Shown in pieces: positions 31,993-41,481 of a DNA stretch of 64,000 nucleotides. The translations under genes and the position numbers were made by a program. The notes under the pieces were generated by a model. The model was not told where the DNA came from. It made no database searches and saw only the letters and a program-made list of their open reading frames with translations. The first letter of the stretch is position 1. Every line of letters starts with the position of its first letter. The stretch spans positions 62,001-126,000 of the forward strand of contig KB911950.1 of NCBI GenBank assembly GCA_000383715.1, read 5' to 3'. The DNA is from Verrucomicrobia bacterium SCGC AAA164-E04 (GTDB taxonomy: Bacteria > Verrucomicrobiota > Verrucomicrobiia > Limisphaerales > AAA164-E04).

Positions 31993-32090
31993 TCCGATTT
32001 TGAATCTACATAAATCACTGAATCATATGATCCAACTCCTACATCTATTGCGCGTAAACGGTCGAGCCAGTTTTACAAAAGATATTCCTG

Positions 32091-33989
32091 ATGGCAGGTA
32101 GTGTTCCGCAAAACTCTGAATCCGCTTCCTTTGAATCGCCAGTGCGCCCGGGCTGGGTTCGGTGGCTTTGCGGTATTGAAAACAGCATCCTTATTGTCTG
32201 TCTCTTCGCCTTGATTTTCCTGCCTTTGCTCGAACGAGTCATGCGCGGTTTTTTCAATACCGGCATCGAAGGCGAAGCTGAATTTGTACTCCACTTTTCT
32301 CTGGTGATCGGGATGGTTGGTGGCGCTATCGCAGCGCGTGAAAAACGGTTGCTTGGAATCTCTACGATTGCACACTTCCTCAAGGGGCCATGGAAAATAG
32401 CTGCGGATGTTTTTGCAAATTCGTGGGCAGCGGTTGTGACAGGCGTGCTGGGATATGCCGGATATCTATTTTTGCTGGATGAGCGAGGTGCTGGAAATGA
32501 AATTGCCTACGGGGTTGCACGTTGGTGGATTCAGTCAATGTTGCCGATCGGTTTTGGTTTAATAGCGATTCGGTTAGTATGGAACAGCGGGCCACAATGG
32601 TGGGTGAGGCTTCTCTCATCTACGGTGGTTTTGTTGGCTAGCTGGATTCTTTGGGAAGGGTGGATACCTGTCGATCGAATATTGCTTCCAGGAGTGATTA
32701 TGCTGATCACAGCCATGTTACTGGGAGCTCCTATTTTTTCAGTCCTGGGCGGGGCGACCTTGTTATACCTGTGGCGGGAGGATTTTCCCATAGCTGGAGT
32801 GGCTACCAGTCATTACTCCATGTCCACAGAAGCACTCATACCAACGATCCCCCTGTTCACACTTGCTGGTTACTTCATGGCTGAAAGCAAAGCATCTCAA
32901 CGTTTGGTTCGGGTGTTTCAGTCCTTCGTCGGGCAATTCAGAGCAGGGCCGGCCATTGTTACCATTTTTGTCTGTGCATTTTTTACGGCCTTCACCGGAG
33001 GCTCCGGTGTGACCATTCTGGCTTTGGGGCCACTTTTAATGCCCGTGCTGACCTCTGCAAAGTATGGTGACAAACCTTCACTTGGACTTATCACAGGTGC
33101 GGGTGCTCTAGGAATTCTTTTTCCTCCTTCCTTGCCCATCATCCTTTATTTCATTGTCGCTAATGCTAATGTCCAAACGGGGATAAGCCTTGAACATATG
33201 TTTCTGGGTGGATTGATTCCCGGCATCCTAATGGTCGGCATGATGACGCTCTACAGTCGCAGACTCATTTCGAAAGAAGCCGTTGCTGGAAAAAAGTTCG
33301 ATTGGGTGGAATCAAGGTGTGCGGTTTGGGAAGCAAAATGGGAATTGATGATTCCTGTGGTGGCTATCACTGCCTTGTTCAGCGGTGTTTTCAGCACTCC
33401 TGTTGCAGCTGCAGCATTGACCGCTCTCTATGCCTTGTTTGTTGAGCTTGTTATCCATCGAGAATTACGTCCTTTCAAGGATCTCCCCCGCGTTATGACA
33501 GAGTGCGGACTGCTGGTTGGTGGTGTCCTACTTATTCTTGGAGTTGCCATGAGTTTCACCAAGGACTTTCTAGTATTTGCCATGATACCAGATCTGGCCA
33601 TTGAATGGGGAACTGCCAATATTGAATCCAAGTATGTTTTTTTGCTTGCGTTAAATTGCTTTCTGCTGCTCGTGGGCTGCCTGATGGATATATACTCAGC
33701 CATTGTGGTAGTCGTTCCATTACTGCTCCCCCTGGGGGCGGCATTTGGTATTGATCCTATCCATCTTGGCATCATCTTTCTGGCAAACCTTGAGCTGGGT
33801 TATCTCACTCCGCCTGTTGGTTTAAATTTGTTCTTGTCAGCTTACCGCTTCAAGCGACCTGTGATGGAGGTTGCCAAGGCATCCCTACCGATGCTTATCG
33901 TATTGGCAATCAGTGTCCTTTTAATTACCTATATCCCTTTTCTTACGACCTTTTTACCGAATTTGATCCTTGGTCGTTCCGGTCCGTGA
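32091..33989 (+). CDS. fused TRAP transporter DctQ-DctM permease
   Basis: A 632-residue membrane protein joining the small Q subunit (residues about 1-200, four helices, NTGIEGEAEFVLHFSLVIGMVGGAIAAREKR) to the large M subunit (about 205-632, eleven or twelve helices; LGAPIFSVLGGATLLYL, FTGGSGVTILALGPLLMPVL, GALGILFPPSLPIILYF, and PPVGLNLFLSAYRF). It is the Na+-driven ion-coupled permease that completes the system with the DctP and TatT genes. Q-M fusion is common in TatT-associated transporters. No terminator was recognised after it. Confidence 0.95.
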   Translation: MAGSVPQNSESASFESPVRPGWVRWLCGIENSILIVCLFALIFLPLLERVMRGFFNTGIEGEAEFVLHFSLVIGMVGGAIAAREKRLLGISTIAHFLKGPWKIAADVFANSWAAVVTGVLGYAGYLFLLDERGAGNEIAYGVARWWIQSMLPIGFGLIAIRLVWNSGPQWWVRLLSSTVVLLASWILWEGWIPVDRILLPGVIMLITAMLLGAPIFSVLGGATLLYLWREDFPIAGVATSHYSMSTEALIPTIPLFTLAGYFMAESKASQRLVRVFQSFVGQFRAGPAIVTIFVCAFFTAFTGGSGVTILALGPLLMPVLTSAKYGDKPSLGLITGAGALGILFPPSLPIILYFIVANANVQTGISLEHMFLGGLIPGILMVGMMTLYSRRLISKEAVAGKKFDWVESRCAVWEAKWELMIPVVAITALFSGVFSTPVAAAALTALYALFVELVIHRELRPFKDLPRVMTECGLLVGGVLLILGVAMSFTKDFLVFAMIPDLAIEWGTANIESKYVFLLALNCFLLLVGCLMDIYSAIVVVVPLLLPLGAAFGIDPIHLGIIFLANLELGYLTPPVGLNLFLSAYRFKRPVMEVAKASLPMLIVLAISVLLITYIPFLTTFLPNLILGRSGP

Positions 33990-35091
33990 TCTACCCCTTC
34001 TCAGGCTATCGCATTGACCCCGTCACTCATTGAGATGGCATTCATAAGATATTTTTCTCAAGACCATGTCTGATTCTCTGGCAATGCAGGCGATCTTGTT
34101 TGCATAGCTTGAGAAACGTTCATGATGACTTCGGTTTGGGCTCCAGATTCTTTTTAACCGCTGCTTGGATTGATATGAGATTGTCGAGTGCCAGTTTGCA
34201 AAATTGTATTCTTCAAAGTAAATAAATGACATAAATTACACCCGCTTACTTAAGTGGCGTCCCCAAAAGATTCCTTGTAGATGCAGGCTTTTTCAAAAAT
34301 CGACTGAGACGAGGCCACGCTTCGTCGTTGTTTCGATCAAACTTTTTCTGAAACAGGGTCGGACGAATTATGGCTTTTGGTCCATAGATCCCATACGAAC
34401 ACCCAAGCTGACATCAATCAGTAATCGGTTCAGTTATTGTCGATCTTGTTTCAGTTGTTGAATCTGGTTGGGGGAAATGCCGCTAATCAAATCAACAGGT
34501 TGCGTGCAATCTTCTCTGGGCGGAAAAGCTATCTCCAGTTCCAGAGTACACACTATTGAGTCCTCACCGGCAGGTAACGATGAAGCCCCCTTTCTTCGGA
34601 TCCTCTCTGCGCTAAAGGTCTATATTGTCATTACCTCACATCCCATTGAATCGAAAACGCCAGCATTCTGGAGCAACAGCGGGACTTGTATGTCTGCTTG
34701 TTCCATATGGAAAACAATGCTTACAGCGATTCGCATCCTGCCCTGACTCTGGGTGATATCAAGGATATCCTTGAGCGTTCATGGAGGACCGGTGAAATGC
34801 CTGTAGAAAAGCCTGACCTGACTTCGGAGCATAAAAAAATCTATCTCAAAAACAAGCTTCCTAAAGTCTTGCATCTGCATGATCGGAAAATGCTGCAGAC
34901 GATGGAATAGACTGGAGTTTATCAGAATATGATCCTCACGAGTCGTTTGCTGCCGGAATTAAAGTTTGCATGTGGGTAGGGGGGGATTTCTAATATCAGC
35001 ATGGCGCGTCATGTTTTGATCTCTTGATCGTCCATGTTCATTGCCTGCGGTCAGCGCACAATTGGATAATTCAAAAATGTAATCAATAAGC
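33990..35091. other. gene-poor stretch with possible decayed coding remnants
   Basis: About 1.1 kb without a convincing intact gene. Bases 34425-34560 and 34650-34910 each contain a protein-like reading stretch in different frames; the second, ending at 34910, encodes LGDIKDILERSWRTGEM, then KPDLTSEHKKIYLKNKL, with ordinary amino-acid composition. Frames are broken by stops and no start with context is present, so this may be a decayed gene. I cannot name a family. Nothing recognisable lies in 33990-34400 or 34920-35091. Confidence 0.4.
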
Positions 35092-37860
35092 TTAATTTGC
35101 TGTTTCAAAAATGATTCTTCTCAAAGATGACTGAGCTTTATCAGCTCTCAGTCCTTGAATGGTTTTCATGTTCGTGCTGCCAGGCTCACCAATCATGACC
35201 GTGTAAGTGCCGATGGCAAAAACTTTGGGACGAAAGATTTGTCCCTCCATGCGGACGGCATAAATGCATTCATCTGTTAAAGCGTCCCATACCTGCACGA
35301 CAGGGGAGATTAGACCTTCCACAAGTAAGGTTGGAAGCCAGGCAACCGCCTCTCGACCGTAGTTGTCTTTTTGTGAGATTTCGATGGGCCAGCCCGGGTA
35401 TTGTTTGGCGTCTTGTTGCGACGGATCTTCCCAGCGTGGCCAGCATTCAATTTTGATTTTACGATTCGTTCTATTGAATTTTGCGACGCCATAACCAGGT
35501 GCACGGTCATAAAGGTCTGCAGGTTTTCTTCCTGAGATCATGGGGTTTGAAACGGCTTCCACTGAAACGCGATTACCCCAGCCATCCAGAAAATCTCCCG
35601 TATATTCTGGGGCTCCGGGTTTTACGTTTTTTCCAGGTTCCTTTGGATACCAACGACGCGGCCAGGTGTTGGCAACGGAGGGAACACAAAGCGCGTAGCC
35701 CGCATCTCCCCACTGGTCGATTCCGTATTGAATGGTGGATCCCAGATGTTGATCTCCGGCGATATGAAATGCAAACCCCTTGCGCATTGCTTTGAGGGCG
35801 AGATTGCGCCCTGTTTGTGGCCAGCCGTTGGAATCACCGTCCGCGACTGGATGATCATTTTCAGGATATTCACCGGGCCCGAAATAGCGCAGGTTTGGCA
35901 CAATGGCATCCGAATTGGCGCCGCCGGGTAGTGTGGCAACATTTGCAAAAAGCGTTTGTGAAAGCACCACCTTCATCCATGCCTGATCCGACCAATCCGT
36001 TGCCCAGTAATTGAGGAAATCCAGTTGACGTTTACCTAATAAAGTAGCTCCTGTCACATCACCTTGCGTGGCCGGATTGAATGCCGGGTTCTGCGCCCAT
36101 CCATTGTCGAATTGTGCTTCGGGTAGTGCAACTGTGGGTGATGATTTGAACATGCGATCTGCGATGACTGCAAAGCTGACGCCTCCGTATTCGACTCGAC
36201 CGTGATAGGTAGAGATTCCTTGAAGGATGCTTGCCTTGTCGGCACGCGGTGGCAGGTGAGAAACCTGAGTACGGTGAACACTATTAACAAAACTGGCAGG
36301 CATTCGATACCCGCCACTGTTCTGCCGGTCATTATTGCTTCCCATTTCCGATGTCGCTTTTCCGCCGGCGCCCCATATGTTACCGTGATAGACGTCATGG
36401 TCATCTGGAATGGTGACTGCGGGGCGATTGCGCGTAAGATCTTTAAAGGCCCAGCACCATCGATACCATTTATAGAGGTAATCCAGCATGGCCTTGTTCA
36501 ACGGCTCGTAAACGGCGGGTGTCATGTCGCCTTCATAAATTTGATCTCCAGAGAAAAATAGAAAATCAGGGTCATGATGTTGTACTGCATCAAGGATATC
36601 ATTGTGCGGAAACCAGACTCCGTGGTGATTCCACTTCAATCCTCCCGTGAAAATCTTGTGTCCTGTGAATGCAGCTACGACGAGTTCTTCTTTTTCCGTT
36701 GGGTTTTTCCGAATAGTGCCCTCAAAGAAAGTTCGCTCTGAATCTGTCGGGGATGTCTCCAGATCATATACAATTCGATAAGGTGTGTCTCGCGTATCAT
36801 CCCAATCTTCGATTCGAAAAGGGAACGTGTAGCTCATCGGCTTTAATTCGCTGTAAGCAATCGGACGCCATCGACTCTGGTTTTCATCATAAATTTCAAG
36901 CGCAGCTCTTTGCGTGTCTGCAGCACTCAATGGGCCTGCTTGAGCTGTCAGGCTGAGAACATTGCGGCTTAAAGTGTATTGCGTGGTCAAGATGGGGCCA
37001 AAATGTCTGTCGTAGTCGTGATCGAACCTGTCTCCTTCAATCGACCATCGATTGAAGCCAAATCCCTTATCGGATGAATCAGGTGATAGATGTGAAACAA
37101 GGGCCACACCTCCATCGGTGAAAGCTTCGGGTGTGGACCAGAGGGTCAGCCTGCTGATTAATGAGCCAGTTCCTGAGTTCCTTGATTCCAAATCCGTCCG
37201 CAGGCCATGTTTCGTCTTTTGGATATTCAGAGTGAGCGTCAGTTTGTTCCATACAGCAGCATCGATATCAACATCGGGCCGGTTACCCTGGGCGATCATT
37301 GGTAAATCCTTAGCCGCAATACTGCCACTGATAGACCAGAGGTTGTCTTTTCCAATAGGTTTTGAATGGTCAAATAGGAACACCCTTCCCTCCATGTTCA
37401 CCACAGCAAGCATGCCACCGTCCTCCGCAGGCCGGTGATGGGTCAATGCTGAGAGGCGATAATCAACGTGCGATCCGCCACTGCCGATAAGGAAACCAGC
37501 CAGCGCCTGTGACGCCTTCGATGGCTTTTCTGAATGAATTTCAACGGCTAATTTCAATGAATCTCCTTTGAGAGTGGTAGATCCCGTGATGAGGCTCAAG
37601 GTGCGAAGTGGGGCCTTTTTTGAACTCTCAACGCACTGAACGAAGCCGTTTTTAATTTCCCAGTCCTGCAGTCGATTCGCCCAGAATTCCGGCCCAATCC
37701 AGGTTCGATTGATATGTGAGGTCCAGTCTTTTTGAAATGCGTCAGCTGATAATGAGGACTGCGAACAAACCCAGGTAAAGGTGCCGAAAATGAGAAGAGA
37801 AAAGAAGCAAGGTTTCAATCGCCTTGGTTGCACTTTTTGCGAAATATCCGATGGGGTCAT
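35092..37860 (-). CDS. PhoD-like secreted phosphatase/phosphodiesterase
   Basis: A 922-residue exported metallophosphoesterase of the alkaline phosphatase D family. From the ATG at 37860 the signal is MTPSDISQKVQPRRLKPCFF and the hydrophobic run that follows, probably Sec; a longer start at 37929 is possible. An N-terminal beta-rich region of about 300 residues precedes the catalytic domain. Metal-binding motifs: DFLFFSGDQIYEGD, IPDDHDVYHGNIWG and HIAGDQHLGSTIQYG. PhoD enzymes release phosphate from diesters and use Ca/Fe. It is transcribed alone on the minus strand; the next gene upstream is the dehydrogenase, starting about 1.7 kb away on the same strand. Confidence 0.88.
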   Translation of the reverse strand: MTPSDISQKVQPRRLKPCFFSLLIFGTFTWVCSQSSLSADAFQKDWTSHINRTWIGPEFWANRLQDWEIKNGFVQCVESSKKAPLRTLSLITGSTTLKGDSLKLAVEIHSEKPSKASQALAGFLIGSGGSHVDYRLSALTHHRPAEDGGMLAVVNMEGRVFLFDHSKPIGKDNLWSISGSIAAKDLPMIAQGNRPDVDIDAAVWNKLTLTLNIQKTKHGLRTDLESRNSGTGSLISRLTLWSTPEAFTDGGVALVSHLSPDSSDKGFGFNRWSIEGDRFDHDYDRHFGPILTTQYTLSRNVLSLTAQAGPLSAADTQRAALEIYDENQSRWRPIAYSELKPMSYTFPFRIEDWDDTRDTPYRIVYDLETSPTDSERTFFEGTIRKNPTEKEELVVAAFTGHKIFTGGLKWNHHGVWFPHNDILDAVQHHDPDFLFFSGDQIYEGDMTPAVYEPLNKAMLDYLYKWYRWCWAFKDLTRNRPAVTIPDDHDVYHGNIWGAGGKATSEMGSNNDRQNSGGYRMPASFVNSVHRTQVSHLPPRADKASILQGISTYHGRVEYGGVSFAVIADRMFKSSPTVALPEAQFDNGWAQNPAFNPATQGDVTGATLLGKRQLDFLNYWATDWSDQAWMKVVLSQTLFANVATLPGGANSDAIVPNLRYFGPGEYPENDHPVADGDSNGWPQTGRNLALKAMRKGFAFHIAGDQHLGSTIQYGIDQWGDAGYALCVPSVANTWPRRWYPKEPGKNVKPGAPEYTGDFLDGWGNRVSVEAVSNPMISGRKPADLYDRAPGYGVAKFNRTNRKIKIECWPRWEDPSQQDAKQYPGWPIEISQKDNYGREAVAWLPTLLVEGLISPVVQVWDALTDECIYAVRMEGQIFRPKVFAIGTYTVMIGEPGSTNMKTIQGLRADKAQSSLRRIIFETAN

Positions 37861-38177
37861 GGCATGTATTCTGAACATCCTGTTAGATTGGATCAAGCTT
37901 ACATGAGGAATGGAGACGGAAGATGGCAAGTCTCGCTACAATGGACATTCTTATGAGCTTATCGCCTTCCGGGTATGCAATGGTTACTGTTTGCTCCATT
38001 CAAGATAACTGAGCGACACGGACGTGCACGTATACAATCCGTAGTGTGTCCTCAAGCAAAGCGGATGTCAGGTGATGATCCAGACCGCTTCCAATTGCGC
38101 GTGAGCGCAAAGCAAAGAGGACTTCAGGATGTCTTGCCGAAAGGATCTACATGCAGTCGTTTGGCGTGCAAGGGACC
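37861..38177. other. intergenic stretch, nothing recognised
   Basis: About 317 bases between two minus-strand genes. It includes a short perfect hairpin TTGCGC-GTGA-GCGCAA near 38096-38111 without a T-tract. No gene or RNA was recognised. Confidence 0.5.
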
Positions 38178-39533
38178 TCACACATTTGGATAGGACCAGG
38201 GCTTACGGTAATTCCTGCGCAGCAGTGCTTGAGCTTCGGAGTCCTGGGGGAATGATTCGGAAGATCCATCCCACTGAATGCTTCGCCCTAACTTGTAGGA
38301 TATCATGCCGAGCATGGGCAGGACACTGGAGCGATGAGCGACTTCCATGTTGGCCACGGTTGATCCTCCGTTGTCAGCCGCATCGAGAAAATCTTTCCAT
38401 AAAGGAGTGATATTGTGGCCATCACGTTCGTTATCAAATTGTGGATCTTCGTGGATTTCCTGTTTGCTTTTGTCTTTGGGATGAAAAGTCCAGCCGTCGC
38501 GCCATCCCATATGAAAGACGCCTTTGGTTCCGTAGAAATAAGCTCCCAAACGATGTTTTTCCTGTGCTGATCCACCATACTTACGGTGCTCCCAAATGGC
38601 TGTGAATGATTCGAAATCGTAAGTCACAGTCTGTGTATCGGGGGCATCCGTTGTGGATCCCTTTTCGTTACTGAAGACGGCTGGCCCCAAGATGGGCCTT
38701 CCGCCTGTTGAATAAATGTTTTTGGGATATTTCTCTTCGGTCCACCATAGTAACTGGTCCAACCAGTGAACGCCCCAATCACCTAGCGTTCCATTGGCGT
38801 AATCCAGAAAATTGCGCCAGCCACCTGGAGTCAGTTTTTGGCAGTATGGACGCAGGGGGGCAGGTCCGCACCACATGTCCCAGTCCATTCCTGTGGGAGC
38901 CTTGCCATGTGGCGATGGAGATTCGGGGCCTGATCCTCCTCCTGTGACAAACATTTTGACCATACCGATTTTTCCGACCTGACCGGATCTCAAGAAGTCC
39001 ATTCCCGAGCGATGGTGCGGGCCAATGCGTCGATGTAAACCAACTTGGACAGCACGATTTGCCGCCTCTGCCGCATGAAGCATGGAGCGGCTTTCATCAA
39101 TGGTATGACTTGTTGGTTTTTCCACATAAACGTGTGCGCCTATTTTTAATGCATCGATACAGGGTAAGGCGTGCCAGTGGTCGGGGGTGGCAATAATGAC
39201 AATTTCGGGGTGCTCTTTTTTCAGTAGTTCGCGGTAATCCTTGTAGATATTGGGTGTGTCTCCTGTTAACTGATTGACCTCATCCTGTGAAACCAGAAGA
39301 GGGCGTTCATACACATCAGATAAACCCACCACTTTGGCACGATTAGCCGCCATGGCCTCACGCAAAATGTTCATCCCCCACCATCCACAACCGATCAATG
39401 CCGTGCGATATTTTGTGGGTGTTGCTGCTTTTACATACGGAGCTATTCCATACAGCAATCCAGCCTGAAGCCCCTTTGTCATGAAGGATCGCCTCGTGTG
39501 TTGTTGAACGATAGGGAAGCGGGTCAATTTCAT
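38178..39533 (-). CDS. Tat-exported Gfo/Idh/MocA family oxidoreductase
   Basis: A 451-residue NAD(P)-dependent dehydrogenase with a twin-arginine signal (HTRRSFMTKGLQAGLLYG), so it acts outside the cytoplasm with its cofactor loaded beforehand. The Rossmann motif ALIGCGWWGMNIL follows the signal at about residue 46, the nucleotide-binding strand ends in GLSDVYERP, and the catalytic-site EKPTSHT motif is at about 135. The C-terminal half is the GFO_IDH_MocA fold. Exported members are a hallmark of Planctomycetota and Verrucomicrobiota; the sugar or cyclitol substrate is unknown. It lies 27 bases after the stop of the PQQ-like propeller gene, on the same strand. Confidence 0.93.
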   Translation of the reverse strand: MKLTRFPIVQQHTRRSFMTKGLQAGLLYGIAPYVKAATPTKYRTALIGCGWWGMNILREAMAANRAKVVGLSDVYERPLLVSQDEVNQLTGDTPNIYKDYRELLKKEHPEIVIIATPDHWHALPCIDALKIGAHVYVEKPTSHTIDESRSMLHAAEAANRAVQVGLHRRIGPHHRSGMDFLRSGQVGKIGMVKMFVTGGGSGPESPSPHGKAPTGMDWDMWCGPAPLRPYCQKLTPGGWRNFLDYANGTLGDWGVHWLDQLLWWTEEKYPKNIYSTGGRPILGPAVFSNEKGSTTDAPDTQTVTYDFESFTAIWEHRKYGGSAQEKHRLGAYFYGTKGVFHMGWRDGWTFHPKDKSKQEIHEDPQFDNERDGHNITPLWKDFLDAADNGGSTVANMEVAHRSSVLPMLGMISYKLGRSIQWDGSSESFPQDSEAQALLRRNYRKPWSYPNV

Positions 39534-39560
39534 TTTAAACGCGTCATTTTTTGGATTTGG

Positions 39561-40766
39561 TTAAGATCTTACATCCAGGCAGATTAATCTTCCCTTTGAA
39601 TTCCTTACATAAATCAAGCCGTTGGCAATGACAGGCACAGTCCAGCATTTACCATCCATTACCTTGGAACGTGCAGAGGGTTGGAATCCGCTGGGTGATG
39701 CTGGGGCGATGATGAGTTCGCCCTGAGCCGTCATGATGATGAGCTGACCTCCAGCTGCTGCTACTGATCCGTATTTAAATTCATCAGCCTCCCAAACCAC
39801 TTTGCCGCTTGAGCGTTCAATACATTTCAAGGGGGCTCGTGAACCTCCATCTCCATCGAATCCATATAAATGATCGTCGATGAGTACAGGAGAATTCTGT
39901 TGAGAGCGCATTTCTCGATTGGTCCATTTGACCTTCGCCTCGCTGTCTTCGAATGTATAGAGTCCCTGTCCTTTTCCGTAGCCTGAACCGATCCACACCT
40001 CATTGCCAGCAATGATGGGGTCGGCAGCATTGACTCCGTATCGTGTGGGCCATTGGATTTCCCAGCTCTTTTTTCCTGTTTTTAAATCAGCTGCCAGGAA
40101 GCTGTTACCAGAGCTTAGTGCGACATACTGATTTCCATCATGCATGAAGGGGAGGGGGGTTGAGTATCCAGCCTCTTCTTCATTGGATAACCAAATGGTT
40201 TTGCCATCGTTTTTGTTCACGGCCATGCCTGCTCCACCTGCATTAAGCACGAGCATATTTCCGGCAACCAACGGAGAACCATTGAAACCCCAGTCAGGTA
40301 ATTTCAGTCCCTCTTCCTCAGCTAATTGTCGTTGCCAATAGATGTCCCCAGTTTTTGTATTCAAGCAAAAAAGATCACCCCACCGGCTAAGTATAAAAAC
40401 TTTATCTCCATCAATGGTTGGAGTAGAGCCGGGGCCTCCCTCATAGAATTTTGCACCGAGTTTGCTGTCGTAAGAATGCTTCCAAAGTTGTTTGCCAGTG
40501 ATGGCATCGAATGCAAAGAGAGTGTCCTTCTTACCCTTATTGCCAAGTGTGAACACGCGGCCGTCAGCGGTGCTCACTGAAGAAAATCCTATGCCAACCT
40601 CCGCTTCCCAGATTTTGCCAGGGCCAGATTCCTTCCAAGTTTTTTTCCAGGCAGTTTCAGTTGAGATGCCATTGTGATCGGGCCCTCTGAACATGGTCCA
40701 GTCCGACGCACTCAAAAGCTGGGGTAAGCACAGAAAGTGGATAATACAGCAGAGTAATCGTGTCAT
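39561..40766 (-). CDS. secreted PQQ-like beta-propeller protein
   Basis: A 401-residue exported protein with repeated propeller blades of the PQQ/BamB type: DWTMFRGPDHNGISTETAWK at the mature N-terminus, then blades with AFDAITGKQLWKHSY, CLNTKTGDIYWQRQL and ERSSGKVVWEADEF. The signal peptide MTRLLCCIIHFLCLPQLLSA is short. No PQQ-binding dehydrogenase residues can be assigned, so it may be a structural propeller rather than an enzyme. Proteins starting with this 'W.MFRGP..NG' phrase are abundant in Planctomycetota and Verrucomicrobiota. Confidence 0.9.
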   Translation of the reverse strand: MTRLLCCIIHFLCLPQLLSASDWTMFRGPDHNGISTETAWKKTWKESGPGKIWEAEVGIGFSSVSTADGRVFTLGNKGKKDTLFAFDAITGKQLWKHSYDSKLGAKFYEGGPGSTPTIDGDKVFILSRWGDLFCLNTKTGDIYWQRQLAEEEGLKLPDWGFNGSPLVAGNMLVLNAGGAGMAVNKNDGKTIWLSNEEEAGYSTPLPFMHDGNQYVALSSGNSFLAADLKTGKKSWEIQWPTRYGVNAADPIIAGNEVWIGSGYGKGQGLYTFEDSEAKVKWTNREMRSQQNSPVLIDDHLYGFDGDGGSRAPLKCIERSSGKVVWEADEFKYGSVAAAGGQLIIMTAQGELIIAPASPSGFQPSARSKVMDGKCWTVPVIANGLIYVRNSKGRLICLDVRS

Positions 40767-40844
40767 AATTTTTAGCCTCTCAGGTAATCTCCCGAAACAT
40801 TACACCCACATGAGGCAATCGTTCAAGATGTCAATCCACCAAGC

Positions 40845-41342
40845 CTAAAATGCCCTCCAGATAATGTTCGCAGCAAACAGACTGGCCATGGCTATCGCAC
40901 AGATGAATTTCCCCAAGGTGCCCGCAACGATACCTAACAGAGCTCCAAAACCTGCTTTGGATGCCTCTTCGAACTGTCGTCCTCCCATCATTTCAAATGT
41001 CAAAGCCCCGATAAAAGGACCAATCAGTATCCCCCAAGGGCCAAGAAAAAGGCCCAAAATTCCTCCGATCAATGCTCCTGCGACACCTCTCCAAGTAGCC
41101 CCCAATTTGCGTGCTCCCACCAGGCTGGCGATGTAATCCATGACCAACGAAAAGAGAGTTATTATTCCCAGGATGGCAAGTATTAGATAGCTGATGCTGT
41201 TGTCTCCGAAGTAAATCTTATGCCCCAGGGCAGCAAGGAACACCACTGGCGTGCTTGGAATGGCAGGCAACATGCTGCCGACAGCTCCAATGACCATGAA
41301 TCCTTCTGCAATAATGAATCCGATAATTTCTTGAGTTGTCAT
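40845..41342 (-). CDS. DUF456 membrane protein
   Basis: A 165-residue membrane protein with four or five helices, rich in Gly and Ala. The family pattern is visible: GAVGSMLPAIPSTPVVFLAA, LVMDYIASLVGARKLGATWRG, GLFLGPWGILIGPFIGALTFE, and AGFGALLGIVAGTLGKF. The function of DUF456 proteins is not established. It is flanked by unrelated genes on the same strand. Confidence 0.92.
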   Translation of the reverse strand: MTTQEIIGFIIAEGFMVIGAVGSMLPAIPSTPVVFLAALGHKIYFGDNSISYLILAILGIITLFSLVMDYIASLVGARKLGATWRGVAGALIGGILGLFLGPWGILIGPFIGALTFEMMGGRQFEEASKAGFGALLGIVAGTLGKFICAIAMASLFAANIIWRAF

Positions 41343-41481
41343 TTCCTAATTCTCAATGTCATGCCCATGGAGATATCTCTTTGTTTCAAATTATTGGAGA
41401 AAAACTTCAGAAATTCAGGCTTTCTATGAGGCGTCATCCATTACAAGCGGTTGGAATGCTGTAAAAATAGAGGGACGGTGA

